DNA from: Micromonospora sp. WMMA1363
Lineage (GTDB): Bacteria; Actinomycetota; Actinomycetes; Mycobacteriales; Micromonosporaceae
Reading direction: 5' to 3'
Length of the DNA stretch: 64,000 nt
Assembly (NCBI RefSeq): GCF_030345795.1
Contig: NZ_JAUALB010000001.1
Coordinates: 4,022,001 to 4,086,000, forward strand
The position numbers were made by a program, and so were the translations under genes. Below are positions 18,170 to 27,160 of the stretch, in pieces. Position 1 is the stretch's first letter. Every line of letters begins with the position of its first letter. The notes under the pieces are model-generated. The model was not told the origin of the DNA, did no database searches, and was given only the letters and a program-made list of their open reading frames with translations.

Positions 18170-18901
18170 TCAGACCAGACCGGCGTCGTGGACCAGGAGC
18201 GCCACCTGGACCCGGTTGTTGAGGCCCAGCTTCACCAGCAGCCGCGACACGTACGCCTTGACCGTCGCCACGCTCATGAACAGTTCCCCCGCGATCTCGG
18301 CGTTGCTGCAGCCCTGACCGAGCGCGATCGCGACCTCCCGCTCCCGCTCGCTCAACGTGGCGAGTTGCCGCTGTGCCCGCTGGCGGCGCGGCTCAGCGCC
18401 AACGGTCCCGGTGACGTGCGCGACCAGTTGGCGGGTGACCGTCGGGGAGAGCATGGTCTCACCCGCTGCCACCCGGCGGACGGCATGCACGATCTCGGCC
18501 GGTGCGGTGTCCTTGAGTAGGAAGCCTCCCGCCCCAGCCCGCAGTGCCCGCAGCACCTGTTCGTCGGCATCGAACGTGGTCAGCACCAGCACTTCGGGCG
18601 GGTTGGGCGCGGACCGCAGTTCCTCCGTGGCAGCCAGCCCGTCGAGCCGCGGCATGCGGATGTCCATCAGGACGACGTCCGGCGCGTACGCGGCCACGGC
18701 CGCGGGCACCTCGGTGCCGTCGGTGGCCTCCCCCGCCACCGTGAGGTCCGGCGCACCGCCGATGATCATCGACAGTGCGGCCCGGACCAGTGGATCGTCG
18801 TCGACGATCAACACCCGCACCGAACCAGCCGGCGCCCCGTCACCGGGCGGCGGGCCGTCCAGCCCCCCGGGGCCTGACCCGTCAGGCCCCGGACCGGTCA
18901 T
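18170..18901 (-). CDS. NarL/LuxR-type response regulator
   Basis: A 243-residue regulator with a Gly/Pro-rich leader of about 27 residues, a receiver domain (VRVLIVDDDP; phospho-acceptor D80 in VVLMDIRMP; conserved lysine in GFLLKD) and a LuxR helix-turn-helix (LATLSEREREVAIALGQGCSNAEIAGELFMSVATVKAYVSRLLVKLG). The start at 18901 makes an ATGA overlap with the upstream kinase gene. It should control the divergently oriented ABC exporter at 20302-21984, a common actinobacterial arrangement. Confidence 0.92.
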   Translation of the reverse strand: MTGPGPDGSGPGGLDGPPPGDGAPAGSVRVLIVDDDPLVRAALSMIIGGAPDLTVAGEATDGTEVPAAVAAYAPDVVLMDIRMPRLDGLAATEELRSAPNPPEVLVLTTFDADEQVLRALRAGAGGFLLKDTAPAEIVHAVRRVAAGETMLSPTVTRQLVAHVTGTVGAEPRRQRAQRQLATLSEREREVAIALGQGCSNAEIAGELFMSVATVKAYVSRLLVKLGLNNRVQVALLVHDAGLV

Positions 18902-20169
18902 GCCGGCCATGGCAGCCACGCGGCGAGCCGGAAATGCCCTGCCGCGTCCCGTCCGTGCTCCAGCCGTCCGCCGGCTAGGCCGACCCGCTCGGCGACGCCG
19001 ACGAGGCCGGTCCCGGCGCCGGGAATGCCGGCGCCGGAGCCGGCTGCGGGGCTCGCCGCGCCCTCCCCCGCCGCGCCGACCGGCCACGGGTTGCGGATCT
19101 CGACAGTGAGCCCGTCACCCCGGCGCCCGGCGAGCCGCACGTCGACGACCGCGCCCGGGGCGTGCTTGCGGGCGTTGGTCAGCCCCTCCTGCACGATCCG
19201 GTACGCGCTGCGGCCCACCGCGGGCGGCACCTCCCCCCGGTCGGCGACCTCCTCGACGACGCTCACCCGGACTCCGGCGGCTCGGGACTCGCCGATCAGC
19301 GTCGGCACGTCGACGAGGGTGGGCTGAGGCCGCTCCGGTTCGGCGCCCTCCGCCACGCCGGTCTCCGCCCGGAGCACCCCGATCACCTCCCGCAGGTCCT
19401 GCAGGGCGGCGTGTGCGCTGCCTCGGATCACCCCGGCCACCCTGGCCACTTCCTCGGCCGAGGTGTCCGGACGAAACTCCAATGCTCCGGCGTGCAGGCT
19501 GAGCAGCGAGATGCGGTGAGCCAACACGTCATGCATCTCCCGGGCGATGCGGGTTCGTTCCAACTGCCGGGCCTGCGTCACTCGCAGCTGCTGCTCCGCC
19601 TCGGCCCGGTGCGCCCGCTCCCGCAGCGACACCACCAACTGGCGGCGCGCCCGGACGAACATGCCCCAGGCCAGCACGGCCCCGAGGGTCAGCAGGATCA
19701 AGACCACGTTCAGCCACAGCGACGTCCCCGGTTCGGGGCGCAGCCGCAGATAGATCGGCGCGATGAGCAGGTGCGCACCGAACATGCCGGCGGCGACCGG
19801 GAAAGGCCGGTGCACGGTCACCGTGAACAGCACGATCAGCAGCGCCACGCCGCTGCTGACCGAGAACAGCGCCAGCGGCAGGCTGGCCAACGCCAACCCC
19901 ACCGGCCAGCGCCGACGGACCCAGAGGGCGGCGCAGAGCACCAGGCTGGCCAGGAAGTCGACCTCGTTGAGCCAGCTGGGGCCGGTGTTCAGCGCAAGAT
20001 CTGGCTCGTCCAACAGCGAATCGCCCCACGCCACCACGGCCCAGCCAAGGGCGGCCAGGAAGCAGAGGCTGTCGACGAACCAGTCCCGCGGCGTCCGCCC
20101 ACGGGCCGTGGGGGCCGTCAGGGCGCCCGGAAGGAGCCAGGGGTGGTCGGGTACGGCGGTGCTGGTCAC
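18898..20169 (-). CDS. HisKA_3-type sensor histidine kinase
   Basis: A 423-residue membrane histidine kinase. The N-terminal half holds about five to six hydrophobic segments with no extended extracellular domain. The dimerisation box ERTRIAREMHDVLAHRIS places the phosphorylated histidine near residue 210, and the C-terminal ATPase has YRIVQEGLTNARKHAPGA and GTGLVGVAERV. Partner of the adjacent response regulator with a 4-base overlap. GTG start; about 130 bases separate it from the divergent ABC gene and must carry both promoters. Confidence 0.92.
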   Translation of the reverse strand: MTSTAVPDHPWLLPGALTAPTARGRTPRDWFVDSLCFLAALGWAVVAWGDSLLDEPDLALNTGPSWLNEVDFLASLVLCAALWVRRRWPVGLALASLPLALFSVSSGVALLIVLFTVTVHRPFPVAAGMFGAHLLIAPIYLRLRPEPGTSLWLNVVLILLTLGAVLAWGMFVRARRQLVVSLRERAHRAEAEQQLRVTQARQLERTRIAREMHDVLAHRISLLSLHAGALEFRPDTSAEEVARVAGVIRGSAHAALQDLREVIGVLRAETGVAEGAEPERPQPTLVDVPTLIGESRAAGVRVSVVEEVADRGEVPPAVGRSAYRIVQEGLTNARKHAPGAVVDVRLAGRRGDGLTVEIRNPWPVGAAGEGAASPAAGSGAGIPGAGTGLVGVAERVGLAGGRLEHGRDAAGHFRLAAWLPWPA

Positions 20170-20301
20170 CGGTCAATCGTAGGGACCGGCCGGGGATGCC
20201 CGACAGCTACTAAAGTCGACGCCGGCCGTGGCCCGAGGTCTACCCGACGACAGACGGTCGGAGGCAGCGCACCACCGGGTCGCCCCGGCAGCATCGACGT
20301 C

Positions 20302-21202
20302 ATGATCACGGTCGAACACCTCACCAAGCGGTACGGCCCGGACACGGTCGTCGAGGACGTCTCGTTCCACTGCGAGCCGGGCACCGTCACCGGCTTCCTC
20401 GGGCCGAACGGTGCCGGCAAGTCCACCACCATGCGGATGATCTGCGGGTTGACCCCACCGACCGGCGGCGGCGCAACGGTCGCCGGCCGGCCGTACCGGC
20501 AGCTGCCCAACCCTGGGCGGGAGATCGGGGTGCTGCTCGACGCCTCGGCCCAGCACTCGGGGCGCACCGGGCGGGAGACGCTGACCCTGGCCGCCACGAC
20601 GATGGGCGTGGACCGTCGGCGGGTCGCCGCGGCGCTGGACCTGGTCGGGTTGAACGCGGTCGCCGCCAGGCGGCGGGCGGGTGGGGGCGTACTCGCTGGG
20701 GATGCGGCAGCGGCTCGGCCTGGCGCTGGCCCTGCTGGGTGACCCCCGGGTACTGATCCTCGACGAGCCGGCCAACGGCCTGGACCCGGAGGGCATCTTC
20801 TGGATGCGCGGCCTGCTGCGCGACTTCGCCGACCGGGGCGGCACCGTGTTGCTCTCCTCGCACCTGCTGCGCGAGGTGGAGGCGGTCGCCGACCGGCTTG
20901 TGGTGATCGGCGGCGGCCGGATCGTCGCCCAGGGCGGCAGGGACGAACTGCTCGCCGGCACGGGCACCCTGGTACGGGCGTGGGACTCGCATGCCCTGCG
21001 GCTCACCCTGAAGCGGGCCGCACTGAACGCCACCGCCGACACCAACGGCGGTTTCGTCGTGCACGCCGAGCCGGGCGTCGTGGGTCAGGCCGCCGCCGAC
21101 GCCGGATTGGTCCTCACCGAGCTGCGGCCCGCCAGCGGTGGCCTCGAACAGCTCTTCCTCACCCTAACCGCCGGCGCGACCACGAAGGATGCCGTCAAGT
21201 GA
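20302..21202 (+). pseudogene. ABC transporter ATP-binding protein, one frameshift
   Basis: The gene starts at ATG 20302 with MITVEHLTKRYG and Walker A GPNGAGKST, and continues in frame to about 20675. A CGGG unit is duplicated at 20674-20681 in a G-rich run; removing four bases restores VAARRRVGAYSLGMRQRLG, the signature loop. The second frame then contains Walker B VLILDEPANGLDPEG and LSSHLLREVEAVADR and runs to 21202. Apart from this indel the protein is normal (about 300 residues), so it may be a sequencing error or a recent mutation. It pairs with the permease whose GTG overlaps the stop. Confidence 0.85.
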
Positions 21203-21984
21203 CCACGACCGTCGCCCCCACCACCGAGGCGGGCCCCCGCGTCGCGGCCGTCAGGCCGTCCATGGCCCGGCTGACCTCCGTCGAGCTACGCAAGCTCACC
21301 GACACCCGCGCCGGCCGCTGGCTGCTGGCCACCATCGGGCTGATCGCGGTCGCCATCGCCGTGGTGCAGCTCTTCGTGTTGGACGACGCGCAGCGGACCT
21401 TCACTGGCTTCCTCGCCCCGTCGCTGCTCCCGGTGGGCCTGCTGCTGCCGGTGGTCGGCATCTTGTCGGTCACCTCCGAGTGGACGCAGCGCACCGCGCT
21501 GACCACGTTCGCCCTGGTGCCACATCGGGAACGGGTGGTGCTGGCCAAGCTCGCGGCGGTGATGCTGGCGGCACTCGCGTCGGTGGTGGTGAACCTGGCC
21601 GTGGCCGCTGCCGGCACACTCGCCGCCGAGGCCACCGGTGGAGCCGGCAGCTGGGACGGCGAGTGGGCGCTGGTGCTGCACGCGGCCGTGATCCAGCTCG
21701 TCAACGTGCTGATGGGGGCCGCGTTCGGCCTGCTGCTGCTCAACACTCCGTTGGCGATCGTCAGCTATCTGCTGCTGCCGACGGTCTGGAGCATCCTCGC
21801 CGCGATGATCTCGGCGCTGCAAGGCCCGGCACGTTGGCTCGACACCTCGGTCACCATGGAACCGCTCTTCGGCAACGAGGTGACCGCCGGGCAGTGGGGC
21901 CGGCTGGCGGTCTCGGTACTGGTCTGGGTAGCCGTGCCCTCGGTCGCCGGCATACTGCGGACCCTGGGGCGGGAGACGTCCTGA
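21199..21984 (+). CDS. ABC-2-type permease
   Basis: A 261-residue membrane protein with about six hydrophobic segments and the ABC-2 pattern (RLTSVELRKLTDTRAGRWLL at the first helix; GILSVTSEWTQRTALTTFALVP). It forms the membrane part of the exporter with the preceding ATPase. GTG 21199 overlaps the ATPase stop; the stop shares one base with the next ATG. The substrate is unknown; neighbouring two-component genes suggest induction by an envelope-active compound. Confidence 0.85.
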   Translation: MTTTVAPTTEAGPRVAAVRPSMARLTSVELRKLTDTRAGRWLLATIGLIAVAIAVVQLFVLDDAQRTFTGFLAPSLLPVGLLLPVVGILSVTSEWTQRTALTTFALVPHRERVVLAKLAAVMLAALASVVVNLAVAAAGTLAAEATGGAGSWDGEWALVLHAAVIQLVNVLMGAAFGLLLLNTPLAIVSYLLLPTVWSILAAMISALQGPARWLDTSVTMEPLFGNEVTAGQWGRLAVSVLVWVAVPSVAGILRTLGRETS

Positions 21985-22712
21985 TGCGCGATGGGTGGCA
22001 GCCCGCCGCCGCCACAACAGTGGATGGCGGCGGCGAGGAACTGGCGGTGATGTGGGGTGGCTTCCCGCTGGCCGGAGCCGGGGCGGGGTGGGCGCTGGTC
22101 GCCGCCGCCGACTGGGTGACCGGGCTGCGCTGGGCGCCGTGGCAGGGCCTGTTCGAGCTGCTGGCCCGCCAGCCGCCGCGGCCGGCCGCGGCGGTCGCTG
22201 CGGCGATCGGCCTCGCGGCCGGGCTGTTACTCGCCGGCGTCGGCACCCGAGAGCGGCTGATCGTGGCTGTCGACCGGGAGCAGGTGCGGCTGCGCCGCGA
22301 CGGCGCGGAGCGTTCGGTGCCGCGGCGTCCGGTCAGCGCCGTCTTCTGTGACCGCAAACACCTGGTGGTGCTCGGCTCGGCCGGTGAGGAACTGGCCCGG
22401 GAACGCGGCGACCTGAGCCGGGAGCGGCTGCGGGACGCCTTCGCCGGGCACGGCTGGCCGTGGCAGGACGTCGACCCGCACGATGCGGCGTACCGGCGGT
22501 GGGTGGAGGGGCTGCCCGGCCTGCCGGCGGGGGCGGACGCGCTGCTGCGCGCCCGGCAGCGCGCCGTGGATCGGGACCGGCGCCGGGACGCGCGGGAACT
22601 ACGCACCGAACTGGCCCGGCTCGGGGTGGTGGTCCGGGACCAGGATCGTCGCCAGTACTGGCGGACGGTCACCCTTCCGCTCCGCCGGGAGGAATTCTCG
22701 GACGGGCAATAG
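21984..22712 (+). CDS. YqeB-like membrane protein
   Basis: A 242-residue protein with two hydrophobic segments in the first 90 residues (AGWALVAAADWV; AVAAAIGLAAGLLLAGVG), then a strand-rich domain (LIVAVDREQVRLRRDG; AVFCDRKHLVVLG) and a charged helical tail with PHDAAYRRWVEGLP and RARQRAVDRDRRRDARELR. This pattern matches actinobacterial YqeB family proteins of unknown function. It is translationally coupled to the ABC permease (TGATG). Confidence 0.7.
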   Translation: MRDGWQPAAATTVDGGGEELAVMWGGFPLAGAGAGWALVAAADWVTGLRWAPWQGLFELLARQPPRPAAAVAAAIGLAAGLLLAGVGTRERLIVAVDREQVRLRRDGAERSVPRRPVSAVFCDRKHLVVLGSAGEELARERGDLSRERLRDAFAGHGWPWQDVDPHDAAYRRWVEGLPGLPAGADALLRARQRAVDRDRRRDARELRTELARLGVVVRDQDRRQYWRTVTLPLRREEFSDGQ

Positions 22713-22742
22713 CAGGACGGTTGAGACACCGGGACGGCGCCG

Positions 22743-22805
22743 ATGACCGAGCAGCAGCCGTACCGAGTCCTGACCCGCCATGCCGGCTTCGAGCTACGCC
22801 GCCAT
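22743..22805 (+). pseudogene. N-terminal fragment of a SOUL heme-binding protein
   Basis: The first 21 codons read MTEQQPYRVLTRHAGFELRRH, the typical beginning of actinobacterial SOUL heme-binding proteins. Similarity ends abruptly near 22805, and the rest of the frame to 22937 is unrelated. The truncated XRE regulator on the other strand ends on the far side of the same stretch, so a deletion or rearrangement joined two gene fragments here. Confidence 0.6.
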
Positions 22806-22939
22806 CGCACAAGGTCACCCAGGGTCGGACAAACACGAAATCGCGTTGGGTCAGAGAACCAGATCGGGAGCACCGGGGCGGGGGTCCCACCACCGACGCG
22901 GCCCCGTGCACCACATCGATCCGCGTCGACACCCTGAGA

Positions 22940-23404
22940 CAGCTGTTGGCCGGCGCCGGCCGCGGCGTCGCCGGTGCGGGGGAACGGCTCGATGGAGCAG
23001 ACCACCTCGACCGGTACCTCGAAGTACGCGGCGATGCGCAGCGCCAGGTGCAGGCTGGGCCGGAACTCGCCCCGTTCCAGGTAACCGATGGTCTGGTAGT
23101 GCACACCGAGTTCGTCGGCGAGCTGCCGCCGGGAGACGCCCCGCTCGGCGCGCAGCACCGCGATCCGGTTGTGCACGGTCTCGCTCATCGCCGCCCTCTC
23201 ATCCACCCGCTGCATGGCCTGCTCCCGCCGGGCCGCGACCCGCGAGCCGGACTCCCGGCGGGCCATCCGGCGCAGCAGCACCGGGGCCAGCACGAGCCCG
23301 AGCACCGCCCAGGCGCCGAGCACGCCGAGCATCTCCGGATGGCGCCAGGATCCGCCGAGCTCGACCGCCGCCAGGTCGGCCGGAATTGGCGCAGCGACCT
23401 CCAC
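22940..23404 (-). CDS. XRE-family regulator with N-terminal membrane segment, 3' end lost
   Basis: From GTG 23404 (AAAGGGG upstream) the product has one hydrophobic helix (MLGVLGAWAVLGLVLAPVLLRR) and then, from an internal ATG at 23188, a helix-turn-helix domain (AVLRAERGVSRRQLADELGVHYQTIGYLERGEF) ending in EVPVEVVCSIEPFPR. Usually this pair is two genes, a small membrane protein and a regulator starting MSETVHNR; here they are in one frame, perhaps through an indel. After about 22940 the frame runs on for more than 1 kb as the antisense of its neighbours, so the natural stop is missing. Confidence 0.65.
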
Positions 23405-23591
23405 CGACGCCCCTTTGCGCGTCCAACGGACGGCAGCGCCCGTCGTCGGCCTAGCTGCCCGACTGGCGCAGCGACCTCCGTGGACGCAGCCGCGATAGCC
23501 TTCGGGGTTCGCCGCCAACGACGCGGCTGGCGCAGATGGGGCGCGGGTTCGATGTCGTCCGCGCATACCGAGGCGGGCATAATGCCTCACC

Positions 23592-24161
23592 ATGATCCTT
23601 CGAACCCGAGCGGCAGCCCACGCAGCGTTACTCCTGCCGCTCCTCGGAGCCTGCACTGCCGACCCCACGCCCGAGCGGTCGACGAGGGCGGACCGCACCT
23701 ACCAGGTGCCAGCCGACATCTGTGACCGTCTCGACTACGATCTGGCAGGAGCCGCACTCGGCAGCCCGTTACCCTTGCCAGCAGAGGATCTTGACCAAGG
23801 GCCGGGGTTCCGCTGCGACAAGTGGTTCTTCGATGGTGGCGGCAAGCCCGGTGGGTTCGTGCATGTCACCGTCCGGGCCGCGAACAGCCCGACGGAAGCC
23901 CGGACCGGTTTCGACCAGACCGCTCCGGCCAGTTCCGCCAGCCCTTTCCCGGGCGGCGACGCAATCAACGCCGACGGCATCCGCTACCAGCGACTGGCCA
24001 CCGAAACCACCATCGACGTCGTCGACGCCAATCTGTTCGTCGGCGTCCGGCTGGTCACCCGCGAACCGATGAGCGCCGAGGTGAAGACCGAGGTGGCGGT
24101 TGCCGCCGTGCACACCACGCAGCACGTGCTCCAGCTGATTCAGGGCACCGAAGACACCTGA
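23592..24161 (+). CDS. DUF3558-like lipoprotein
   Basis: A 189-residue secreted lipoprotein. A hydrophobic signal ends in the lipobox LLGAC, so Cys20 should be lipidated. The mature part (PADICDRLDYDLAGAALG..., later GFRCDKWFF) has the cysteine pair and layout of the actinobacterial DUF3558 group. It would be anchored on the outside of the membrane. No clear operon partner remains; the XRE fragment is divergent. Confidence 0.75.
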   Translation: MILRTRAAAHAALLLPLLGACTADPTPERSTRADRTYQVPADICDRLDYDLAGAALGSPLPLPAEDLDQGPGFRCDKWFFDGGGKPGGFVHVTVRAANSPTEARTGFDQTAPASSASPFPGGDAINADGIRYQRLATETTIDVVDANLFVGVRLVTREPMSAEVKTEVAVAAVHTTQHVLQLIQGTEDT

Positions 24162-24214
24162 GCCAACGCGGGTCGCCGGCGCCGCGGTCCGGCGGCTGCT
24201 GATCGTGGGATTGT

Positions 24215-24375
24215 CAAGGGTGCCTTCCAGCGCACGGCCCAGCAGCCCACCCTCGCCGGTCAGCTTCAGCCCGTCACCCCGGGTCCGATCGACCAGCACC
24301 GCGATCAACTGCTCATCCGTGCCCACCACCCACCAGCCCGGCGGCCGGCTACCCCACGGTGGTCTCGGTCGTCAC
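24215..24375 (-). mobile_element. IS256-family transposase N-terminal relic
   Basis: On the minus strand, GTG 24375 reads TTETTVG, then a stop, then GTDEQLIAVLVDRTRGDGLKLTGEGGLLG, nearly identical to the N-terminus of the intact IS256 transposase at 37257-38537. Similarity fades near 24215. A decayed copy of the same element family. Confidence 0.8.
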
Positions 24376-24381
24376 TGGCGG

Positions 24382-25320
24382 TCAGCAAACGTCGGTGCCG
24401 GCGCAAAGCCGGGGCGCCACCTTCTTCGCCCAGTAACGAGCGTCGGCCGCCGTAGCATTGAAGTCGAGTCGGAGTTGGGCCACCAGGTAGCCCTGACGGA
24501 CGATCAGCATCCGCCTCGGGGGGCCGGCTTCGTCCCACGACCCCGCATCCATCGGGTCACCGCCGGATCCGACCAGCATCGATTCGTCACCACCCAGCCC
24601 TTCAGCCATGATCGTCATTGCGCCGGAACGGACGGGACGCACCGGTACGCAGTCGGCGATCACCTGTCGCAGCCGCTGCATCGAGGTGGCGGCCCCGTCG
24701 CCGGAGTGTCCGGTCGCCCGCTCGACCAAATGGTGGGTGGGGGAGTCAAACTGCGCGGTTGCCGTGGCCACGACGTCGACCATTATCCACGGCGGACGGT
24801 TGTCACAGCGGGCGGCGGCTTCCGCTTCCAGGGTCCAGTCGGTGTCTACTTCTCTCGTCATCGTCCAGCCGGACGGCAGGGGCAGGTCGGCGAGTTGCAG
24901 CATCGCCTCCGCCGGGATCACCTGCTTGGCCTGGCCGGTGGTCGGGGCCGGACTCGACGGCGTGGCACGGCCCGGGCTCGGGTCGCCGGTCGGCGACGGG
25001 TCGGGGTTCGGGGCGGGGATCGTCGGATCGACGGTGGACAGGGGCACCGGAGCCACGTCCGGACGGCCGGCCAACGCCACTGCGCCCGAGGCGACCACGG
25101 CGACGGCGACAGCGCTGGCCAGGACGGCGGCGGCCCGGGTACGGCGGGTGCGTTGCCGACCGCGCCGGCGTACCTGCTCGACCGGCGCCCTGGACGAGCT
25201 GTGGCTGGACCACGACTTGGGCGGCGACGACACGATCTGGCCGGTCGTGGAGATCCTGGAACAGGCCGCCTTCGAGAAGCGCCCCTTCGACATCGGCGTT
25301 GTCAATGTCCATTCCTCCAA
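24382..25320 (-). CDS. Membrane-anchored secreted protein, N-terminus probably replaced
   Basis: The conserved part starts near 25195: a basic stretch (RRRGRQRTRRTR), a single membrane anchor (AAVLASAVAVAVVASGAVALAG), a Pro/Ser/Thr linker, and a roughly 180-residue outer domain with several cysteines (ARCDNRP; ADCVPVRP; RLCAGTDVC). It resembles actinobacterial anchored proteins of unknown function. The upstream 40 codons to 25320 are the antisense of a cyclic-phosphate receiver fragment, so the native cytoplasmic start has been lost at a junction near 25185. A functional start is uncertain. Confidence 0.55.
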   Translation of the reverse strand: MEEWTLTTPMSKGRFSKAACSRISTTGQIVSSPPKSWSSHSSSRAPVEQVRRRGRQRTRRTRAAAVLASAVAVAVVASGAVALAGRPDVAPVPLSTVDPTIPAPNPDPSPTGDPSPGRATPSSPAPTTGQAKQVIPAEAMLQLADLPLPSGWTMTREVDTDWTLEAEAAARCDNRPPWIMVDVVATATAQFDSPTHHLVERATGHSGDGAATSMQRLRQVIADCVPVRPVRSGAMTIMAEGLGGDESMLVGSGGDPMDAGSWDEAGPPRRMLIVRQGYLVAQLRLDFNATAADARYWAKKVAPRLCAGTDVC

Positions 25321-25432
25321 CCCGGGCGGCGCTGCGAAGATCGCGCAGGTCTTACGGCACTGGGGCTATCGCGTCCATGTCGCGTCGGGTTCCGCGGAGG
25401 TCGGCTATCTCGACGGCCCTGCGGTGAGCTGA
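25180..25432 (+). pseudogene. C-terminal fragment of a cyclic-phosphate processing receiver-domain protein
   Basis: The plus strand encodes GALDELWLDHDLGGDDTIW, EKRPFDIGVVNVHSSNPGGA and HWGYRVHVASGS, a pattern typical of the cyclic-phosphate processing receiver (cPPR) family; the stop is at 25432. The N-terminal 40-50 residues are absent: similarity starts at the junction with the oppositely oriented anchored protein. Fragment, probably not expressed. Confidence 0.65.
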
Positions 25433-25593
25433 TCGGTTCGAACACGTCGTCGGCCGGCCACCACACTCGGCCTGCGGCAGATCAGGATGCCGCGGCACGT
25501 CATGGTCCGAGTGCTCCGCAGCGTCCGCACTGGCACCTCGTCAGCGGGGCCCACTACCCACACGAGCAAGTACCTCGCGTGCCAGAATCCGGC

Positions 25594-25941
25594 ATGACGA
25601 TTCGCCGTGCCGTGCCCGACATCACCACCGCCGATCCGGTCGCGAGCAGCGGCTTCTACCAGCTTCTGGGCTTCCGCGAGGAGATGAACCTGGGCTGGGT
25701 GGTCAACTTGGTCTCACCGTCCGACCCCACCGCCCAGGTCATCCTCATCACCAAAGATGCAGCGGCTCCTGTAAACCCGGACCTCAGCGTGGAGGTCGCT
25801 GACGTCAACGCCGTCTACGAGGCGGTGTGCGCGACGGGCGCAGAGATCGTGCACCCGATTACCGACGAGCAGTGGGGCGTCCGGCGCTTCTTCGTCCGCG
25901 ACCCGGACGGCAACGTGGTCAACGTCGTCAGCCACCGCTGA
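25594..25941 (+). CDS. Glyoxalase/bleomycin-resistance (VOC) family protein
   Basis: A 115-residue vicinal-oxygen-chelate fold protein: PDITTADPVASSGFYQLLGF at the start and VRRFFVRDPDGNVVNVVSH at the end, both family hallmarks. The first metal histidine of the classical set is not evident, so it may bind a ligand rather than catalyse. ATG start; no neighbour is close enough to suggest an operon. Confidence 0.85.
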   Translation: MTIRRAVPDITTADPVASSGFYQLLGFREEMNLGWVVNLVSPSDPTAQVILITKDAAAPVNPDLSVEVADVNAVYEAVCATGAEIVHPITDEQWGVRRFFVRDPDGNVVNVVSHR

Positions 25942-26057
25942 CCAGCCAACGGCCTACCGTCCCGACAAGCCCCTCGAGTCTGGCGAGCTGGTGACTTGTG
26001 CGGAGCGCGACGTCTCCGCCGGTCAACGAGCGCCCTGGAAGCGGCAGATGAGCGCGC

Positions 26058-26071
26058 CCGCTACGTAGCGG
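26058..26071. repeat. Perfect 14-bp palindrome, core shared with 29265-29276
   Basis: CCGCTACGTAGCGG. The 12-bp core CGCTACGTAGCG recurs at 29265-29276; both copies lie in gene-free stretches of the accessory zone. Confidence 0.7.
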
Positions 26072-26146
26072 CGCCGTTCGGCCGGTCGGGACCCGAGGCG
26101 GGATGTTTCTTGACTCTCGACCTGGTCGAGGGCTGACCCTTCCTGG

Positions 26147-26590
26147 ATGACGTCTGAAGAGCGCAACCAACGATCAGTCCCACTCGCGATTGACCTGGAG
26201 ATGCTGCGGCCCGTACTACGCAGCGGCTGGGGAGCGGATACCTGCGACCCGCACGATGTGCAGGATTGGCACGCCGGCAACGCAGCACGTGGTCAATGCG
26301 GGGTGACTGCCTTGATCATTCAGGACCTGCTCGGCGGAGAGCTGATCCTCGGCGAGGTCCTCGCCGGAGACGTCAAGGTCGGCTACCACTACTGGAATCG
26401 GTTGGCCGACGGCCGCGAGGTCGATCTGACAGCTGACCAGTTCCAGCCACCGGAAGTCGTTGTCGGCGGTCAAGTCCAGCAACGTTCGCCGGGCCCACCT
26501 CGGCGATGCCGCCAGCAGTACGAGATCCTGCGAGGCCGTGTCTTCGCAGCCCTCTACGGCGGCGAACCAACGCAATCCACGCAGCCGTGA
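26147..26590 (+). CDS. YunG-like family protein
   Basis: A 147-residue protein resembling the YunG family of unknown function: a WGADTCDPHD segment, the GQCGVTALIIQDLLGG motif with a conserved Cys-Gly-Val, and GYHYWNRLADGREVDLTADQF. The Cys/His/Asp arrangement suggests a small papain-like or ligand-binding fold, but no activity is established. ATG start with a poor ribosome site. Confidence 0.7.
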   Translation: MTSEERNQRSVPLAIDLEMLRPVLRSGWGADTCDPHDVQDWHAGNAARGQCGVTALIIQDLLGGELILGEVLAGDVKVGYHYWNRLADGREVDLTADQFQPPEVVVGGQVQQRSPGPPRRCRQQYEILRGRVFAALYGGEPTQSTQP

Positions 26591-26682
26591 CGGCCGGCGA
26601 AGAGGCCGAGCGCACGAACGGCGGCAGGTCCGCACGGGTCAGGACGTGCTCATGACGATCTCCGCTGACGACTCCCGGTCGG

Positions 26683-27068
26683 GTGCGGATCGTGACGGCC
26701 GTTCTTCGCGACGGCGATCGGGTGTTGCTGTGTCATCGAAGCGCCGGACGCCGTTGGTATCCGACGTGTGGGACCTGCCGGGCGGTCATGTTAAGGAGAG
26801 GGAGGATCCGAAAGAGAGCCTTCTCCGCGAGCTTCGGGAGGAGTTGCGAATCACGGCATCGGAGCCGCCCAGCCCGCCGGTGCATGAGATCCGGACCGCG
26901 ACGTACGACATGCAGATCTGGTTGATCGACAGGTGGACCGGAACACCCGTCAACGCCGCGCCGGACGAGCACGACGCTGTGGCGTGGTTCGAGACGACCG
27001 ACCTTGACGGCCTGAGTCTCGGCCACGAGTCGCATCTCTCGATGTTCACCGCAGTCCTCGTCACGTGA
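26683..27068 (+). pseudogene. Nudix hydrolase, one frameshift
   Basis: From GTG 26683 the first frame reads VRIVTAVLRDGDRVLLCHRSAGRRWYP; near 26758 a one-base shift moves to DVWDLPGGHVKERE and the complete Nudix box (G-x5-E-x7-REL-x-EEL) in KESLLRELREELRI. The second frame runs to 27068 and ends with a normal C-terminal helix. Otherwise the protein is a typical 125-residue Nudix domain. Sequencing error or recent mutation cannot be told apart. Confidence 0.75.
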
Positions 27069-27096
27069 CGTCGCTCCGGAAGCCAGGGGTGCGCGC

Positions 27097-27160
27097 TCAT
27101 CGGCACGACCGCGCACTCGACCCCACCGCGCCTCGTCACGCAACGTGACCCCCGGTAGGC
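27097..27160. repeat. Dispersed 64-bp repeat, copy A
   Basis: Matches 32173-32236 in the same orientation with only a few mismatches. It contains the imperfect palindrome GTCACGCAACGTGAC at 27135-27149. It lies in the gap after the Nudix gene. Confidence 0.75.

Noticed and set aside
21851..23404. A single large XRE-containing protein running through to 21851
   Set aside because: More than 1 kb of it is exact antisense to the YqeB-like gene and has no domain; the frame is open only because the DNA is GC-rich.
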